The notes under the pieces: model-generated
What the model was told of the DNA's origin: nothing
Database searches by the model: none
Seen by the model: the letters and a program-made list of their open reading frames with translations, nothing else
NCBI GenBank assembly: GCA_910574455.1
Contig: CAJSYZ010000008.1
Coordinates: 1-64,000, forward strand
Length of the DNA: 64,000 nt
Reading direction: 5' to 3'
Source of the DNA: Trichaptum fuscoviolaceum
Taxonomy: Eukaryota; Basidiomycota; Agaricomycetes; Hymenochaetales; Trichaptaceae
Position numbers and translations under genes: made by a program
Part shown: positions 11,001 through 22,741 of the stretch, in pieces
How positions within the stretch are numbered: position 1 is the first letter of the stretch
Layout: each line of letters starts with the position of its first letter

Positions 11001-12679
11001 TGTCGTTCAAGTCGTGATCATTCACTACGGTGATATAATGACCAGCGAACTGATTGGAATTGACATTGATGTTGTCCAAACCTCTTTGCTTCGACTTCGT
11101 AGGAATCTCCCCGTTATCCAATTCGGTATGAACTTGTCCCAATGCTTGTCCACGTCCAGAGTGATTTGACCCGATCGTCTGCATCCTTCGTACATCGTCC
11201 ACCAAGTTAACCATCCTTGATGGCTGTCTATCGACAGTTTTGGAGATAGTTTCTGCAGAAATATCTTCTGTAACCATCTCCCCGTCCACTATGGATGTTT
11301 CTTTGCTACATCCAACGGTCTCTCCTTCCCGTAAGTCTTCAGATATGCCCGTGTTTACAGACTTCGAGATGCCATGCAGCTCTTTATCAAATAATAAGCA
11401 TATATATCAGAATATCGTTTTAAACCAAGAATACTACTCAATAACTCACTAGAGCTTCCACTTGTTCCTTCGCCACGATCTTCCATGAATGCTAACCTTT
11501 CAGACCTTTCCTTTTCTTTTTTAGTTTGCTCTATCGCATCTTGAATCATTGCGTATTCTTGATCCTCGACTTCCCGCATGAGCACGTCCACATCCCCATT
11601 ATTAGCATCGTCATAAAATAAGGCTTTGCTGTCTACAACCCAGTTAGCAACATTAAAGCACTTCATCTACTTAACCAACTTCGCACCTTTTGTATTTTCC
11701 TTTTCTTTTCCCTTCGCCTTCTCAGATTTACAATTGGACTGTGACTCAGTAGAACGACCCAATGCACAAGATACATCTATGGCATCTGCTGCAGCTGCCC
11801 ATACTTCATCATTTTCATCCCCATTCCAGTATTTATCACTGCCTAGACAATTTGTTAGAACTTGCCATCAATAGTAGCCGTTCAACATACCTAGACTTAG
11901 ACACATACTGACATCATCACAATGTACATCGACATCCATTTTGTCCGTGCTCTGGCCAGTAGGAATCAACTCGACATCAGGGAGATGCGCCTTATTGGAT
12001 CCTTCTATACTGTCGCAGCCGGAACAATCATTCGCGACATCGCTGAAATTCTCTTTATCGGAATGTCCATCCAAGCGTTCCTTATTTCCACTATCCGATA
12101 CCAGCTCCCATTCCAGTTCCTGAAAGCCAAACTCACTAGCTGTTATCGTCGAATCAAAGGTGAAGTCGTGTTCTGCTACTATCCGTCCTAAACCATCCAC
12201 TTCTGCTACTTGCTTGTCTTTGGGAAGATCCTCCACAGATGTCGGGTTTAGCGGTATTCCCGTTCCAAGAAACACCCTATTGCATTGCGCCATATGTTCA
12301 AAAACGAACAGCGGATGCACACGTGCATACTTGCATCCGACAACTTGGCACCAGAACAAACCGTCGTCTTGTCTTATGAGGGTAATCCGCTTCCCCATGC
12401 CTAACACAATCAGTGCAAAATTGCAATGATAAGCTATATCTACTTACCTTCGACTTTTCTTTGAATTTTGTCCGTATGCGCCACTAAATCATGCGTCTCC
12501 ACTGATTTAGTGTCTCTCAACAACGCAGAACAACCGGCCACCATACACGGCTCCCGGTGTCCCGGATGCTTATTAGAAATATGTTCGTCGAGCTTAGTCC
12601 GAACTCGAACGCTAAACTTGCAGTCACGGTAGCTGCATGAAAAAACCATGCCTATAAAACACCGAACAATTAGATCCAC
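5050..12679 (-). CDS. Telomere-linked-type helicase: C2H2, OrsD, tyrosine-recombinase-like and RecQ domains
   Basis: Large multi-exon gene for a protein of roughly 2,300 residues, read from about 12679 down to 5050. Exons follow consensus junctions (donor GTAAGT below 12448, GTATGT below 11891, GTTAGT below 6816). N-terminus: C2H2-like fingers (12450-12640, 12290-12400). At 10640-11000 an OrsD/DUF3505-like region has paired cysteines and CVFCGY...H. At 8330-9000 GGPSRGAEL, DLRQITKFL and MGHRTRTANRHYAI resemble tyrosine-recombinase boxes. At 6820-8180 lies an SF2 RecQ-type helicase: MPVGSGKT (Walker A), DEAHQ (motif II), GLTGT, and QECGRGGRDG (motif VI). The last exon (5050 to about 5766) has a CYKCGLPY knuckle. 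This order matches fungal telomere-linked RecQ proteins. No internal stop was found, but the 9.74-kb junction is unresolved: a 12-nt intron is impossible, so either an earlier donor is used or there is a frameshift. The start is uncertain; an upstream non-coding exon is possible. Confidence 0.82.
5831..6239 (-). repeat. Exon-internal duplication in the helicase gene (5831-5893 and 6178-6239)
   Basis: Two copies of about 62 bp, 347 bp apart, lie in consecutive exons and share AAAGTCAAACGATAACTCC and ACGCAGTCCTAATAT. In protein they read SPVNYIRTASPELSFDFGGD (upstream) and SPVNHIRTASRELSFDFSGD (downstream), so both are in frame. This is an exon or segment duplication in the linker between the helicase core and the C-terminal knuckle. 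Confidence 0.85.
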
Positions 12680-13179
12680 AGACTACACCACCGTACATAT
12701 TGAACTTACTTAACCTTCAATCAAATGATCTAGTAATCTTCAGATATCTTGAATATTGTTACTAACTAGTAGTCCCAGAAATTGATCAAGAAAGACCTGC
12801 CACAAAGAGAGTGATAAAGTTCAGGATCAATGTTCGAAGATCGTAGTCAGCTTTGTACTTCTCAGAAAGGCGAATTTTCCCACAGCGCATGGACCACACA
12901 ATTTTACCAGAAACGAATCTCACTAAAAAATTGATTAGATCAAATTATAATTATACTGCATCTATCATAACAACCATGGAAGAAGATCCTACCACGACTC
13001 ATGACAAGCAGGAGCACACATATGTCACACGTCAAGTCGTTTCATATCTCTTCATAATCGACCACGACAACAAGGACGGCTTCGACCCTCTAAACAGTGG
13101 CAACGTAGGATGCAGACAGCAAATATCTTGCAGGCCAGCAGGGTAGAGGGCGGGCTACTAGATTTCAATATACAGATTA
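12680..13179. other. Intergenic, probable 5' region of the helicase gene
   Basis: Minus-strand ...GATTGAAGGTTAAGTAAGTT near 12705-12720 could be the donor of a 5' non-coding exon of the helicase gene. A plus-strand frame at 12853-13146 has no recognisable features and is not called. Confidence 0.3.
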
Positions 13180-13960
13180 CCGTCCTACCGCGCAGTACCG
13201 CACAGTTCCGCGCAGTTCCGCGCAGTACCGCGGGAGGTACCACTTCACCGTGCAGTTTTCATAAAGAGATTGATGTTAATAGAGCACCAAATAGAGCAAT
13301 AAAAATGTCTGATAAATTACAAAACATTAGTGAGACATTATCTTAGCATGTAAATAGTGCATTTTGTCCTTCGAGTTGGATTCTCAGTAGTGGCTGTAGC
13401 TTCACATATAGATTGTCCTCAATTTATACACAATCAATAGCGACTTGGATTGAAAAATGGAAAGAAATTAGTGGGAAGTGTACTGGAAGAGCATATATAC
13501 ACGGTATGGAACTTTCGAAGTTTACCGCGCAATTTCAGGCACATCCAAGAATAACATGCTGTTACCGTCGAATTTACCGCGCACTTCCGCGCCATTACCG
13601 CTCATTACCGTTAATTTTACCATGCCTTCCGTTCATTCTACCATGATTTCCGCACTATTTCTTGGAGCTTTACCGCTCTATCATGCAGTTACCATGCAAC
13701 TACCGCGGACAATTACCGCGCTGTAACAAAGTCTACCGCGCCTACCATACACATTACCGCACCCCCTTTCAACTTCTTGTTTCTAACTGTATGCCTTTTT
13801 TGTCATTTATAACTCCAATAAATTCGGAATATTACTTAAACAATCTGAAATTGCATACGACAGTCATGGAGCTGTGCACTTAGTTGTGCGAGAGTACTCG
13901 CGGTAATGCTTCGTATCCGCGGTAAATCGATCAATTTACCATTTACCGCGCGCTAAACCT
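13180..13960. repeat. CCGCG-rich decanucleotide repeat island
   Basis: 13188-13235 is a near-perfect tandem of a 10-bp unit of the type ACCGCGCAGT (ACCGCGCAGT, ACCGCACAGT, TCCGCGCAGT, TCCGCGCAGT, ACCGCGGG). From about 13515 to 13945 degenerate TACCGCGC, TTACCG and GCGGTAA words recur at irregular spacing in otherwise AT-rich DNA. Isolated copies reappear near 37660 (CTACCGCGCAGTACAGTACA), with related TACGG/CCGTA words at 22600-22700. No coding frame explains the pattern. Confidence 0.75.
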
Positions 13961-14112
13961 GTTTGTTGAAATCTGTAGGCCCCTCTCCCCTCATAGTGCC
14001 CAAGAGATTTCAAACCTCTGATCAAGGATCACACATTAAACATCCTCTCCATTATATTATTGTATCAGGAGAACATTTCAAATAACAAATCGCCATGAAT
14101 ATGCTCGTCTAT

Positions 14113-15474
14113 CTAGGACATCTTCGACATGTCATCAAACCCCTCTATACTAATCTTTCGCAACATAGGATAACTTCGTAATGCTCCTTCAAAATCTAGT
14201 CCCGATGACGAACCGTAACCATACCGAACCTTTAAGCATAACAATGACATTGTCACTGTCTTTATCGTGGTTGGTAATTGTAACAAAATGTCCTCCACGA
14301 AAAATAAAACTGGGATATTCGACTCCACCAAGGGCTCTCGCGGACGGCCAGTTATAACGAACTGAAATTCCTCCAATACGGGGTAGTCGACGCTCACCGA
14401 CCTCAATCCTCTCTTCCAACCCTCCACCAACCTCTCTCCGCGTTCTGTACTCATCGGGCTACTTGTGATACTGAGTCTCGTAACGAACCGAGTCTGAACG
14501 GATTTCCTGAAGTCCACAAAAAGCATATCCGTCGTACCCAGAAACGTAACAGCTAGTCTCCGTATGTTATCCAATACCAGAGGGATTTTGGATCCCAAAC
14601 CCATTTCAAACCAGCAATACACATCTACGCAAAGCTCGTCGATCTGAGGGAAAACCGAAAGGAAGTCCATCATATCCTTTACATTTTCGTCCAAAACCAT
14701 TGTATGACACGTTTTCAGACAAGGCGCACAAGCTCCCTGTCGGAAGGGTGGAATGCTTGATTTGTCGAAAATGTTCGTTAAAGCGGGAAGTCTCCATTCA
14801 GAATAGAATGGTTGACTGATCAGATGCACCTCCGGCCAAAATATACCGATCCATAACGTGTGTAGTCGATCCATATCTGATCTAGAGAAATTAATGCGGA
14901 TCATACGAGACGTCGTTTTCGTAATCGTGAATCGTGCGTCGCACCACCTCCTTGAGTGCGCAAACAACGCGACCATAGACGAGTAATTAGCACGCTTTCC
15001 TGCCGCGGTCCACCCTGACTCCAAGCTTTCATCAACTACTACTCTTAACCCTTTGCTTCCACACCTTTCAGAGATTGCGTTTATCACTTCGGGTTGCATC
15101 AGATCCGTAAGAGTTATCTGTTCCCAGATAGAACTTGACGCTAACGCTATTTCCCGAAGTCTTCTACAAACGATCCCCAACCTCATCACCTCCTTCCAGT
15201 TCCCATCCGATTCCATAAAAAGCCTGTGAAGGATGTCATCGGGTATGTTGTCCAACAGTGACCTAGGTTTCTTCGGCGAATGCACTTTGTTCCACATCCT
15301 CTCCTTCCTACAATCGCTTATCATCTCCAGACCACTTCCACTTTCAGACCCTTTACATTCCACGTCAGCTCGCACTATATCATACAGATTGTTAGTCCCG
15401 ACATCGACGATTACACTGTTTTCCACACATAGCCTGTTGTCCTTCAATTCGGCATAAATATAGCTTGATTTCAT
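14113..15474 (-). CDS. F-box protein (expanded family)
   Basis: Single open frame of 453 codons. The F-box is at residues of about 75-115: LDNIPDDILHRLF...GNWKEVMRLGIVCRRLREIAL, followed by WEQITLTDLMQPEVINAISE, a signature shared with the window's other F-box genes. F-box proteins bind Skp1 and bring substrates to SCF ubiquitin ligases; the C-terminal part has the loose leucine-rich character of the substrate-binding region. It ends FVEDILLQLPTTIKTV... near the C-terminus, as do the paralogues at 31, 48 and 50 kb. No frameshift is seen. The first 70 residues are less typical, and the start could instead be spliced from upstream. Substrate unknown. Confidence 0.72.
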   Translation of the reverse strand: MKSSYIYAELKDNRLCVENSVIVDVGTNNLYDIVRADVECKGSESGSGLEMISDCRKERMWNKVHSPKKPRSLLDNIPDDILHRLFMESDGNWKEVMRLGIVCRRLREIALASSSIWEQITLTDLMQPEVINAISERCGSKGLRVVVDESLESGWTAAGKRANYSSMVALFAHSRRWCDARFTITKTTSRMIRINFSRSDMDRLHTLWIGIFWPEVHLISQPFYSEWRLPALTNIFDKSSIPPFRQGACAPCLKTCHTMVLDENVKDMMDFLSVFPQIDELCVDVYCWFEMGLGSKIPLVLDNIRRLAVTFLGTTDMLFVDFRKSVQTRFVTRLSITSSPMSTERGERLVEGWKRGLRSVSVDYPVLEEFQFVITGRPREPLVESNIPVLFFVEDILLQLPTTIKTVTMSLLCLKVRYGYGSSSGLDFEGALRSYPMLRKISIEGFDDMSKMS

Positions 15475-15689
15475 TCTTTCCGAATACTCGTAAGCCTATC
15501 CTCTTATCATCCAGTAATTCAAATCTCACCTTGAAATCTGCTTCAACCGCAGCAGATATTGCCCGTAAATAACTTGAAGTGAAGAATACACTCAAAAGTC
15601 ATGATACTAAATTTGACACAGTGCTCTCTTTACCTTTGTATGGCTCAAACGTTCTCACGATGTACGTATAAGAATATATGTATCTATAT

Positions 15690-16110
15690 AACTAATGCGC
15701 TACCGCTCCCTCCCGTCCGTTGTCGACAATTTAGAAAGAAAGGCTTCCTCGAAGGATGCAATAGTGAAACATTGGGCTGACAGGTTCTTGTCGGAGAAGC
15801 CGCCCTAGAGCTCGCTGACAAGGTCCTTACACAAGAGCGACTTAGGTTTCCGAGGGCCCGACGAGTCAAGCCCATCGTCCCCAGGGCACTACCAGCCACA
15901 GAAAGACCACTGTGAGGTCTTTATAAACACCAAGAGAGCAGAGGATGGGTGAGTTGCTAAATATTCTCGGTCTTCATCGCTGCTGTCTTGAGGCTCGGAG
16001 ATGTCCCTGACGTTGTGGTCGATGAGGACACGAGTCACATGACGCGACTTGATGCGTGACGTGCGCGTGCTCCCGCTTGTCACAAGTCGTGTTGCGTCTT
16101 CAAAGTCCTT
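15690..16110. repeat. Dispersed repeat R3, copy a
   Basis: 15695-15890 matches 55740-55920 closely (both contain CCGTCCGTTGTCGACAAT, AGAAAGAAAGGCTTCCTCGA and ACGAGTCAAGCCCA). 15960-16100 matches 56690-56800 (GCTGTCTTGAGG, GCGTGACG). The two halves are adjacent here but about 770 bp apart at 55.7-56.8 kb. This is probably a decayed mobile element; no protein was recognised. Confidence 0.75.
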
Positions 16111-16419
16111 CCAATTCTATTCTATATAGCTATCTATTTCTATATATATATTTCTAATTGAGGGTGCATAAAATGGCCCATCTGGAATGAGAGGTAAACA
16201 AGGAAGAAAAAAATTACATTCTCCAAAGGCTTGAGTGGTAATGCTGGGCCAACGTAATGTGGCTAATTACTTAATAGAGAAAATCTGATATATGTACAAA
16301 TTAATAACTTAAGAGCATATTACTTATCTCCATGCCTACTTAAACACCGCAACGACGGGGATTTATGCTGGTAAAAATATGAACACCCACATTACATCAC
16401 ATACCAACAAATTAGATAG

Positions 16420-16790
16420 CACCGTCAGAACCAGCGGTCCCAATACGAATATGCATTAAGTCTGATGCTGAACCTACTACAGACGTGGGTAATACTGTCA
16501 TACAATGCCATCCAATTCCTTTAAATAGTAAAAGAGACAAAAAGAGAAAAAGAAGAAACTAAACAGTTGAAGCCTAAAGGATTGTGCGGAGTATCATGTA
16601 CAAGAAAGTGATAAAGACTCAGAAAGAGAAAACGATTATACATGTAAATTTATGCCAGAAATTTCGAACGGTCTTGCGGACTACCAAGAATTCTCGATGT
16701 TTGGCGTGGTAAAGTGCTGAGCCCGAAAGCGCAGTGCAAACAACATAAATTGAACGCGACTCCCACGCGACTTGGACGTCCGTGACCACC
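16420..16790. repeat. Dispersed repeat R4, copy a
   Basis: Matches 52030-52310 in the same orientation. Shared words include AGCCAGCGGTCC / AACCAGCGGTCC, GGGTAATACTGTCATA, TTCAATTCCTTTA / TCCAATTCCTTTA, TGTGCGGAGTA and ACGGTCTTGCGGA. Decayed copies of an unidentified element. Confidence 0.75.
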
Positions 16791-16893
16791 ATCTCCTTTC
16801 CGCCATCCAAAGTAAATCAGTCCTACAATACAGTCAGTATTCTCCCTGCTGTTGTTCTTATTAGCCCTTCAGACCGACCTTATCCATTCAGAC

Positions 16894-18198
16894 CAAATGT
16901 CTGAGTCAATGAAGGTCCACTGGATTCTCAAGTACTTCTCGGAAATTGCACAAACGCATGGAGGGAATCTGCTGAACGTGCCGGAATCCGCAAAGACACA
17001 ACGTGTTCAAATAACACAGGTACATCCATTTCGGCGTACGTTTCCCGAACAAGAATATGACACTCATGAGCTCCATAGTTCCTGACACATCCCAGACATG
17101 ATCACCCTGACCAGGCCATTTGGGCTCTTGTCTCTGACAAGGAGTTTTCTGTCCACGTCAAATTTACTAACAAAGCCGTCTCACACTACAATTCGTATAT
17201 ACGGTCCCGTTCGATTTAATATTATCTGCTAATTCTGTTACCAGGCCTAGTAATGTCCTTGCCGATCCCACCTTCCGACTTACGAAAAGGAATCACGCAC
17301 TCGCTACCCTTGGGCAGTTTAAGCCCTTCTTTGCACACTTACCGCTATCTAATGGTCAAGAAATTGATTCAGTCAAGCGCTTAGCGCTTGAAGTGAACCT
17401 TGTGAGCGTCATCACTCAGACTCCGAAGGCGTGTTCGGTAATCCGAGAGACCTTGAGACGAACGAAGACATGAAAGCTTGGTGTGAGAGTCTCCGAGAAG
17501 GGGGCGGAGGAGGGTGAGCATGATGCTATGACTCCGCCGTACTGTTTAGGCATCAACTAGTTCCACAGGAATGTGCTGAAGGTGGAAAAGGAAGTAGAAA
17601 AACATACCTTACAAAGGCGTCGTTCTCGTATACCAGCTGGTCGAGACTTACTGAACGATATTGTTTCTCCAAGGCATCCATCAGGGGAGCAACCTTCTCA
17701 ATCTCCAAGTGAAAGTGACAATGCGGTCATGGAACAAACTACAACCAAACAAGAGCAACAGCACGCAAACTCCAAAAGCAAACCGGGAAAGGAGAGCGAC
17801 ATCCTGAAAGAATGGGAAAGATCGTGGCGAGTGAGTAAAGCCTACAGAACTCATTGCTTTGTTGCTGAAGAATCACATCAGGTCACGGAATTTATATGGC
17901 CATATATCATGGACATTCCTGAAGAAGTGAAACTCGAGCACATGCAGATACTTCGTGCGTATTTCCTTCACTCTCTCTTCTATAATTTTACGTTGATATA
18001 TTATTATATTTAGAGTTTGGTAGAAATAACGAAGGTAGTCGTGAAGAACCGCTAAGGGATATAAGCTTATTGGAAGACAGCATTGATGAGCTGGAAAGAC
18101 AGGAGCAGGCAAGGTACCAGGAGGCGGAAAATAGTGCGGAGCGGCGAGGTCTACCGATTTGTGGACCACAAGCCAAACCTTACTCTTATGATAAATGA
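16894..18198 (+). CDS. Unidentified spliced gene
   Basis: I do not recognise this gene. A first exon opens with MSESMKVHWILKYF at 16894 and contains FPEQEYDTHEL near 17040. A stretch at 17260-17400 reads FRLTKRNHARL and LPLSNGQEIDSVKRLALEV in an open frame. From 17573 a long exon runs to 17954, then a clear intron (GTGCGT...TATTTAG, 17955-18013, 59 bp), then an exon to the stop at 18198. The last exon is acidic and likely coiled (LLEDSIDELERQEQAR, YQEAENSAERRG). The intervening junctions at 17.1-17.5 kb are unresolved and the 5' part may be decayed. No domain was assigned. Confidence 0.45.
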
Positions 18199-18209
18199 GC
18201 ATTCTTTCG

Positions 18210-19038
18210 AAAGTTGCATAACAGTAACTCGCATGTTCTAACAATAATAATGGAACCTTTATGAACGGAAAAATTGTAGTCATCGATCACGTATCCTCTA
18301 CGTTCCAAAGTATCGGAAGCCTCCAGTTATGATAGAAACAATCCTGTGTTTCCATTACACAACCATCTACTCCAGTCACTACCAAAGACTGCAATTTACC
18401 AAACTCCGCGTCTCCATAAAGCTTTTGTATGGCTTCTTCCGATTCTAGTCCTATGTTGAAGACAACTTTCCTTCATTCGTTAGAGAGATTGAATAAAACG
18501 CGCAAAGCCTGCGCATCTGCATCCACGTCAAGTTTACCCACTCGCGTCCTACAATAGGGCTCTCCATCATTGATTGCAACATTTAAGCCATGACAACCGC
18601 TCACCTAGATATAACCACAATATTCTCCGGGTTCATTTTGTTCGCTAGACAAACGCTTGACCAAAGGCAAGAACAGCCAAGAAGAACCAATCAGATGCTA
18701 CGACAAATACCCGGTACTTCCATCATCTCCTTTACTGAATGACTCAGTCTCCAGAATATGAGTATAAACAACTCTTGAGGAAGATGACTAAGAAAGTCAT
18801 TTCCACAGTCATTTGTCTCAGCCACACCATCACTAGGCACCCACAACTGGCTTGAAACAGAACATCTATCATTCATATCTATCGATTTAGCTATATTCCA
18901 CACTGCATTACACTGAAAAGATTCATACCAATTTCCTACAAGCCCCGAGAACACCGATGTACAATATTCCTCGTCCCCTAACAACGTCTCATCCGTTATA
19001 TTTGAGATTCCAGAGTTTCTTTTCTCTTTTGTGCCCAT
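18210..19038 (-). pseudogene. Truncated F-box pseudogene
   Basis: Starts MGTKEKRNSGIS at 19038. An F-box-like beginning, DFLSHLPQELFILIFWRLS, is followed within 20 residues by a stop at 18691. Downstream, in broken frames on the same strand, come fragments such as NWRLPILWNVEDT (near 18310), comparable to YSRWKLPMLTCIQDD in the 31-kb paralogue, and a Leu/Asp-rich piece near 18400-18560. The gene therefore kept its length but lost its frame. It overlaps or abuts the 3' end of the convergent gene ending at 18198. Confidence 0.6.
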
Positions 19039-19705
19039 AGAACAATCTTCAGATTACAGAAATTTCTATGTTTCTTCCAATCTTCTTCTCAAGGCATCCG
19101 AAAACACCTAAGCGTATATAGAAGAGCCAGTATTAGTGAAGAAAGATATAAAACTATAATGTGTAATATTTCCCAACTTTCATACCCGTTGTCGTCACAA
19201 TATCCACAGTAAACCCAAATACTAGTAGTATAAGTAACCTCAAGTCCAAGCAAGCTCAAATAGTAGTCTTTCGGACCTGTGCGACTACGAGGACACCGGT
19301 CGGCTTCCTTTCATTCATATAAAACAACCCTTATAACTATAACCATTGTCACAAATTAAAATTTGGTACATTCTCGGATGACCGTGCATCCACAGCGTTC
19401 GCAAAATTAGTCTCCCAAGCAACCACCATTATAAGAATTTTCCGGCCATAATATTTCCATACCCTAATATGGTAACATAGGAGTAAACAAAGTCAAATAG
19501 GATAAACAAAGTCAAATAGCATTCCGCAGGTAGAGAATTGCCCACTTTCAGTGCATTTCTTAGAACATCTAGCGTCTATCTATACTCAGGCCATATACTC
19601 AACAGCCACTGCCATCACATAATCAAATGCAAGTTTTCAGTCCGCCATATTAACCTGCATCACTAATCTCATCTACACTAAGCAGATTGTCACAGACGCT
19701 CGACC
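19039..19705. other. Intergenic, nothing recognised
   Basis: AT-rich DNA without a supported gene between two divergent F-box loci. There is a small direct repeat GGATAAACAAAGTCAAATAG / GAGTAAACAAAGTCAAATAG at about 19482-19520. Confidence 0.4.
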
Positions 19706-21093
19706 GTGGGTTGTATCAGCACCACCTCCCAGGAAGCATCTATGAAGGCGACCGAATTCACAACCGCAATGGTGCACGGAAGCTCTCACTCAACAGGCTG
19801 GACAAAGTCTACGGATGCAGTGCGCAGGATTGGGGAAATTCATTCAAAAGCGATTAGTTATGATCATCATCCGACACAGACTTCTCCTTCCGGGTCTACG
19901 TATTCAATTACCGCAGCTACCAATATCAGCCACAATCTACATCCCCAGCTCATGCAACCTTTATACACAAACTCCTTCCATATTCTCCACCTCCCACACG
20001 AAGTTATTACTACGATAGCCAAACAGCTTATCAACGACCTCAAAGCAATCGTACGATTTACTAATACATCGAAAAAAATGCGATCAATTCTCCGCCAAGA
20101 AAGCCGTCTGTGGACAGGAATCACTTTGACGAACTTTACGGATGTTCACGTCATTAACGAAATGGCATATCGCTGCGGACGACATGGGTTCAAAGCAAAT
20201 ATAATAATCGACAAGCGCATAGAACAGACAGATATACGGGAGGAAAAGCGACCACATCACTTTTGACACTCATTGACATTTCCGATTCCTGGAGCAGTGC
20301 AAGACTCTTTATCGACTTCATTTTCGACGTATCCATTGTTCAATTCTTATTCGGCCTGACCATGAATAATCTCCGCGAGCTTTCGGTCACAAGCTTCCCA
20401 TCATTCATCAACCTCTACGAGTCATGGAAGCTACCCAAACTGGAGCGATTTACGGACGTCGGCCATCAGTCTACTTCCCAATTCGACGATTACATCGAAA
20501 GTCTTACACTGCCCGATGTCGATCTAGGCAAAAAGACTTTCTTCAAATTTGCATATATATTTGCTCATTCTCAACGTCTCACACATCTAAGGCTCAAGAT
20601 ATTCGAATGTCATCATACCAACGAAATCTCAACATACAATAAACCAACATTAAACGCACTCGAATCATTGGAGATAATTATCAGGGGATCAATCACTTTT
20701 GCTTTCGATATGTGCATTCCTTCCGTGCATTGCCCGAGGCTCAAACGACTGACGATTACGGCATCTGACTCTATGGTAGAGACGGTCAGCGGCACAAGAC
20801 AAATTGTTAAAAGATGTATTCCTCATTTTGGAGATACATACCCTTTTTTAACAAGCTTTACCCTCGTTCGAGAGAGGATACTTGTGTCCTCTTATCCCTT
20901 TGAAGCATCGTTGGTTGAACCAGACACTGACACTGAAGAGGATGGCGACAGGGAAGACGAGAGTCGCTGTGAAGAAGAAGGGGAAAGAGACCATTCCAGA
21001 GTAATAAACATTCGAAACATTGGACAGTTCTTGAAGCTTCCTATCCCAGACATTCGCCTTCTCTATAAAACTACAATCATAGACGTCTTTTAG
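19706..21093 (+). pseudogene. F-box gene with a single frameshift
   Basis: Two overlapping frames, 19706-20266 (186 codons) and 20263-21093 (276 codons), form one F-box paralogue. The first has FHILHLPHEVITTIAKQL, then RLWTGITLTNFTDVHVINEM, the family signature after the F-box. The second continues with the repeat-like region (LRELSVTSFPSFINLYESWK, LPKLERF). At about 20240-20265 the first frame ends HHF-stop while the other frame reads ATTSLLTLIDISDSW, the expected continuation, so one base is missing or extra. The C-terminal half ends in a very acidic stretch (TDTEEDGDREDESR). Pseudogene or sequencing error; a micro-intron is unlikely. Confidence 0.65.
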
Positions 21094-22741
21094 AATTTAA
21101 TAGTATATACAGCTTAGCCCATGCGTACCTTATGCAATCTTCCTCTTGCCAATCTGTGTTCTCATACTTCTTCCCATTCAACTTCTCATCAACTTCATAT
21201 AACTTCCAGCCCGACAATTCTTAGCTAAGCACAACTGTACTTGCTATTCATACTTTAAGCTATTCGTAACTTCAAATACACTTCAACACTGTTAATTACT
21301 GATCACCTTACCACCCTTAAATTCTTTCAGAACATTAATAATATAATCATTGCCGCGAGCGCCTACAGCATTTCGGTCGCAGCACTATGTTAACTTACAC
21401 ATAAGCCTTGATAGACTAACAAGGATAACTCTCACTCAATAGATGCATCAATTGAAAAATTACTTGACGGACTTCCTGAAAAGGGCCCATATACTACACT
21501 TAACACATCCAATATCATTCTCGCATTATAGATGTAGTTTAACGTCAAAGACAGAACAATAATAAAGTCCACTCATACATAGAAAAGACACCCAATCGCT
21601 GAATTTCAGCTCCTCAACACCGTACCATGTAGACTTTCCAACGCCCAAAGCCACGGCCACATTTGTACCGCACTATCCGTTCCGAGTGCAGAATTGCGGA
21701 CTGTACGGCTTCCATTCGGGATTGCATTGCTTGGAATCAGCTAATTTCTACCTTTTTTCGACGCAAAAGTATTCGATTCAATGTATCCGATTCTTCCCGC
21801 GTCTTGGCGCCATTGAGTAACGACGTACCTCTTACAATTTCTTCCCTTACCCACTTCTGTATCAAGCATTTGAACGCGATCGTACAATGATATAAGAGCG
21901 CAACAAACAGAGCTCAAACTTGAAAAACAGGGACACCGAGTACTAGTAGTGCGACAATGGTATGTCGATCTGTCGCATTTATCTCGAAAGAACGAACGGA
22001 ACATTATCCGTGGATAGTCGATGACATGAACCTCCCCTTCACTGAGTTCGACGAACACAACATCAAAAGGAGAACTACTATCCTAGGTCAACACTTACTC
22101 TACTGACGTAGTCACTCACTTGATGACTCACCGTACCCCGAGGTTCGATGTCTCATCACCCCGAAAAACGACCCTGAGATGCCTGTGTATACTGTCCACA
22201 CATATGTCATTGATATGTACTTGCTGTCCCGCCACATGTCAAGGAAGATTCTCCTGATCCCAACAGTATCTACCTACTATGTAAGTGTACTCGCTTTTTA
22301 TCTCGTCATTTACTGATCAATATGCTGCGCCACCGAAGCTCTTCAGGCAACTAATCATCTTCCCCGCCCACGTCCTATCTTCCATTCGTTTCTCTCCCAG
22401 CCATGATACTTTATGTTACTTAAAGAATATAACTTCTCCAATTCAAATTTATATATAAAATAGTGCTAGTTTACTACATGGTAAACAACAACAACAAAAT
22501 CTCCAGTAGGTGTTATCCTCTTGCTCTAGCAGAGTCACATAACAAAGGTATGAAAATAATTAACGAATACCTTAATTTCCGCTTACGAATCGTATACTTC
22601 CGGTACCCTACCGTAAACAATATCCGTAGAACATTTACGGCCCGTATTTATCCAACGCGTAACGGTAAAGTGGGCACCGATTACGGTCGTAACCAAATAC
22701 GGGACACTTGAGGAGCCCTGCGCACAACTGAACATCTCACT
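21094..22741. other. Intergenic, no gene recognised
   Basis: AT-rich; short frames only (21663-21890 plus, 21741-22058 minus) without recognisable content. From 22600 to 22700 TACGG and CCGTA words are enriched just before the satellite array. Confidence 0.4.

Noticed and set aside
13188..13945. CRISPR-like array
   Set aside because: The repeats are 10 bp, directly adjacent or irregularly spaced, without uniform spacers, and the genome is eukaryotic.
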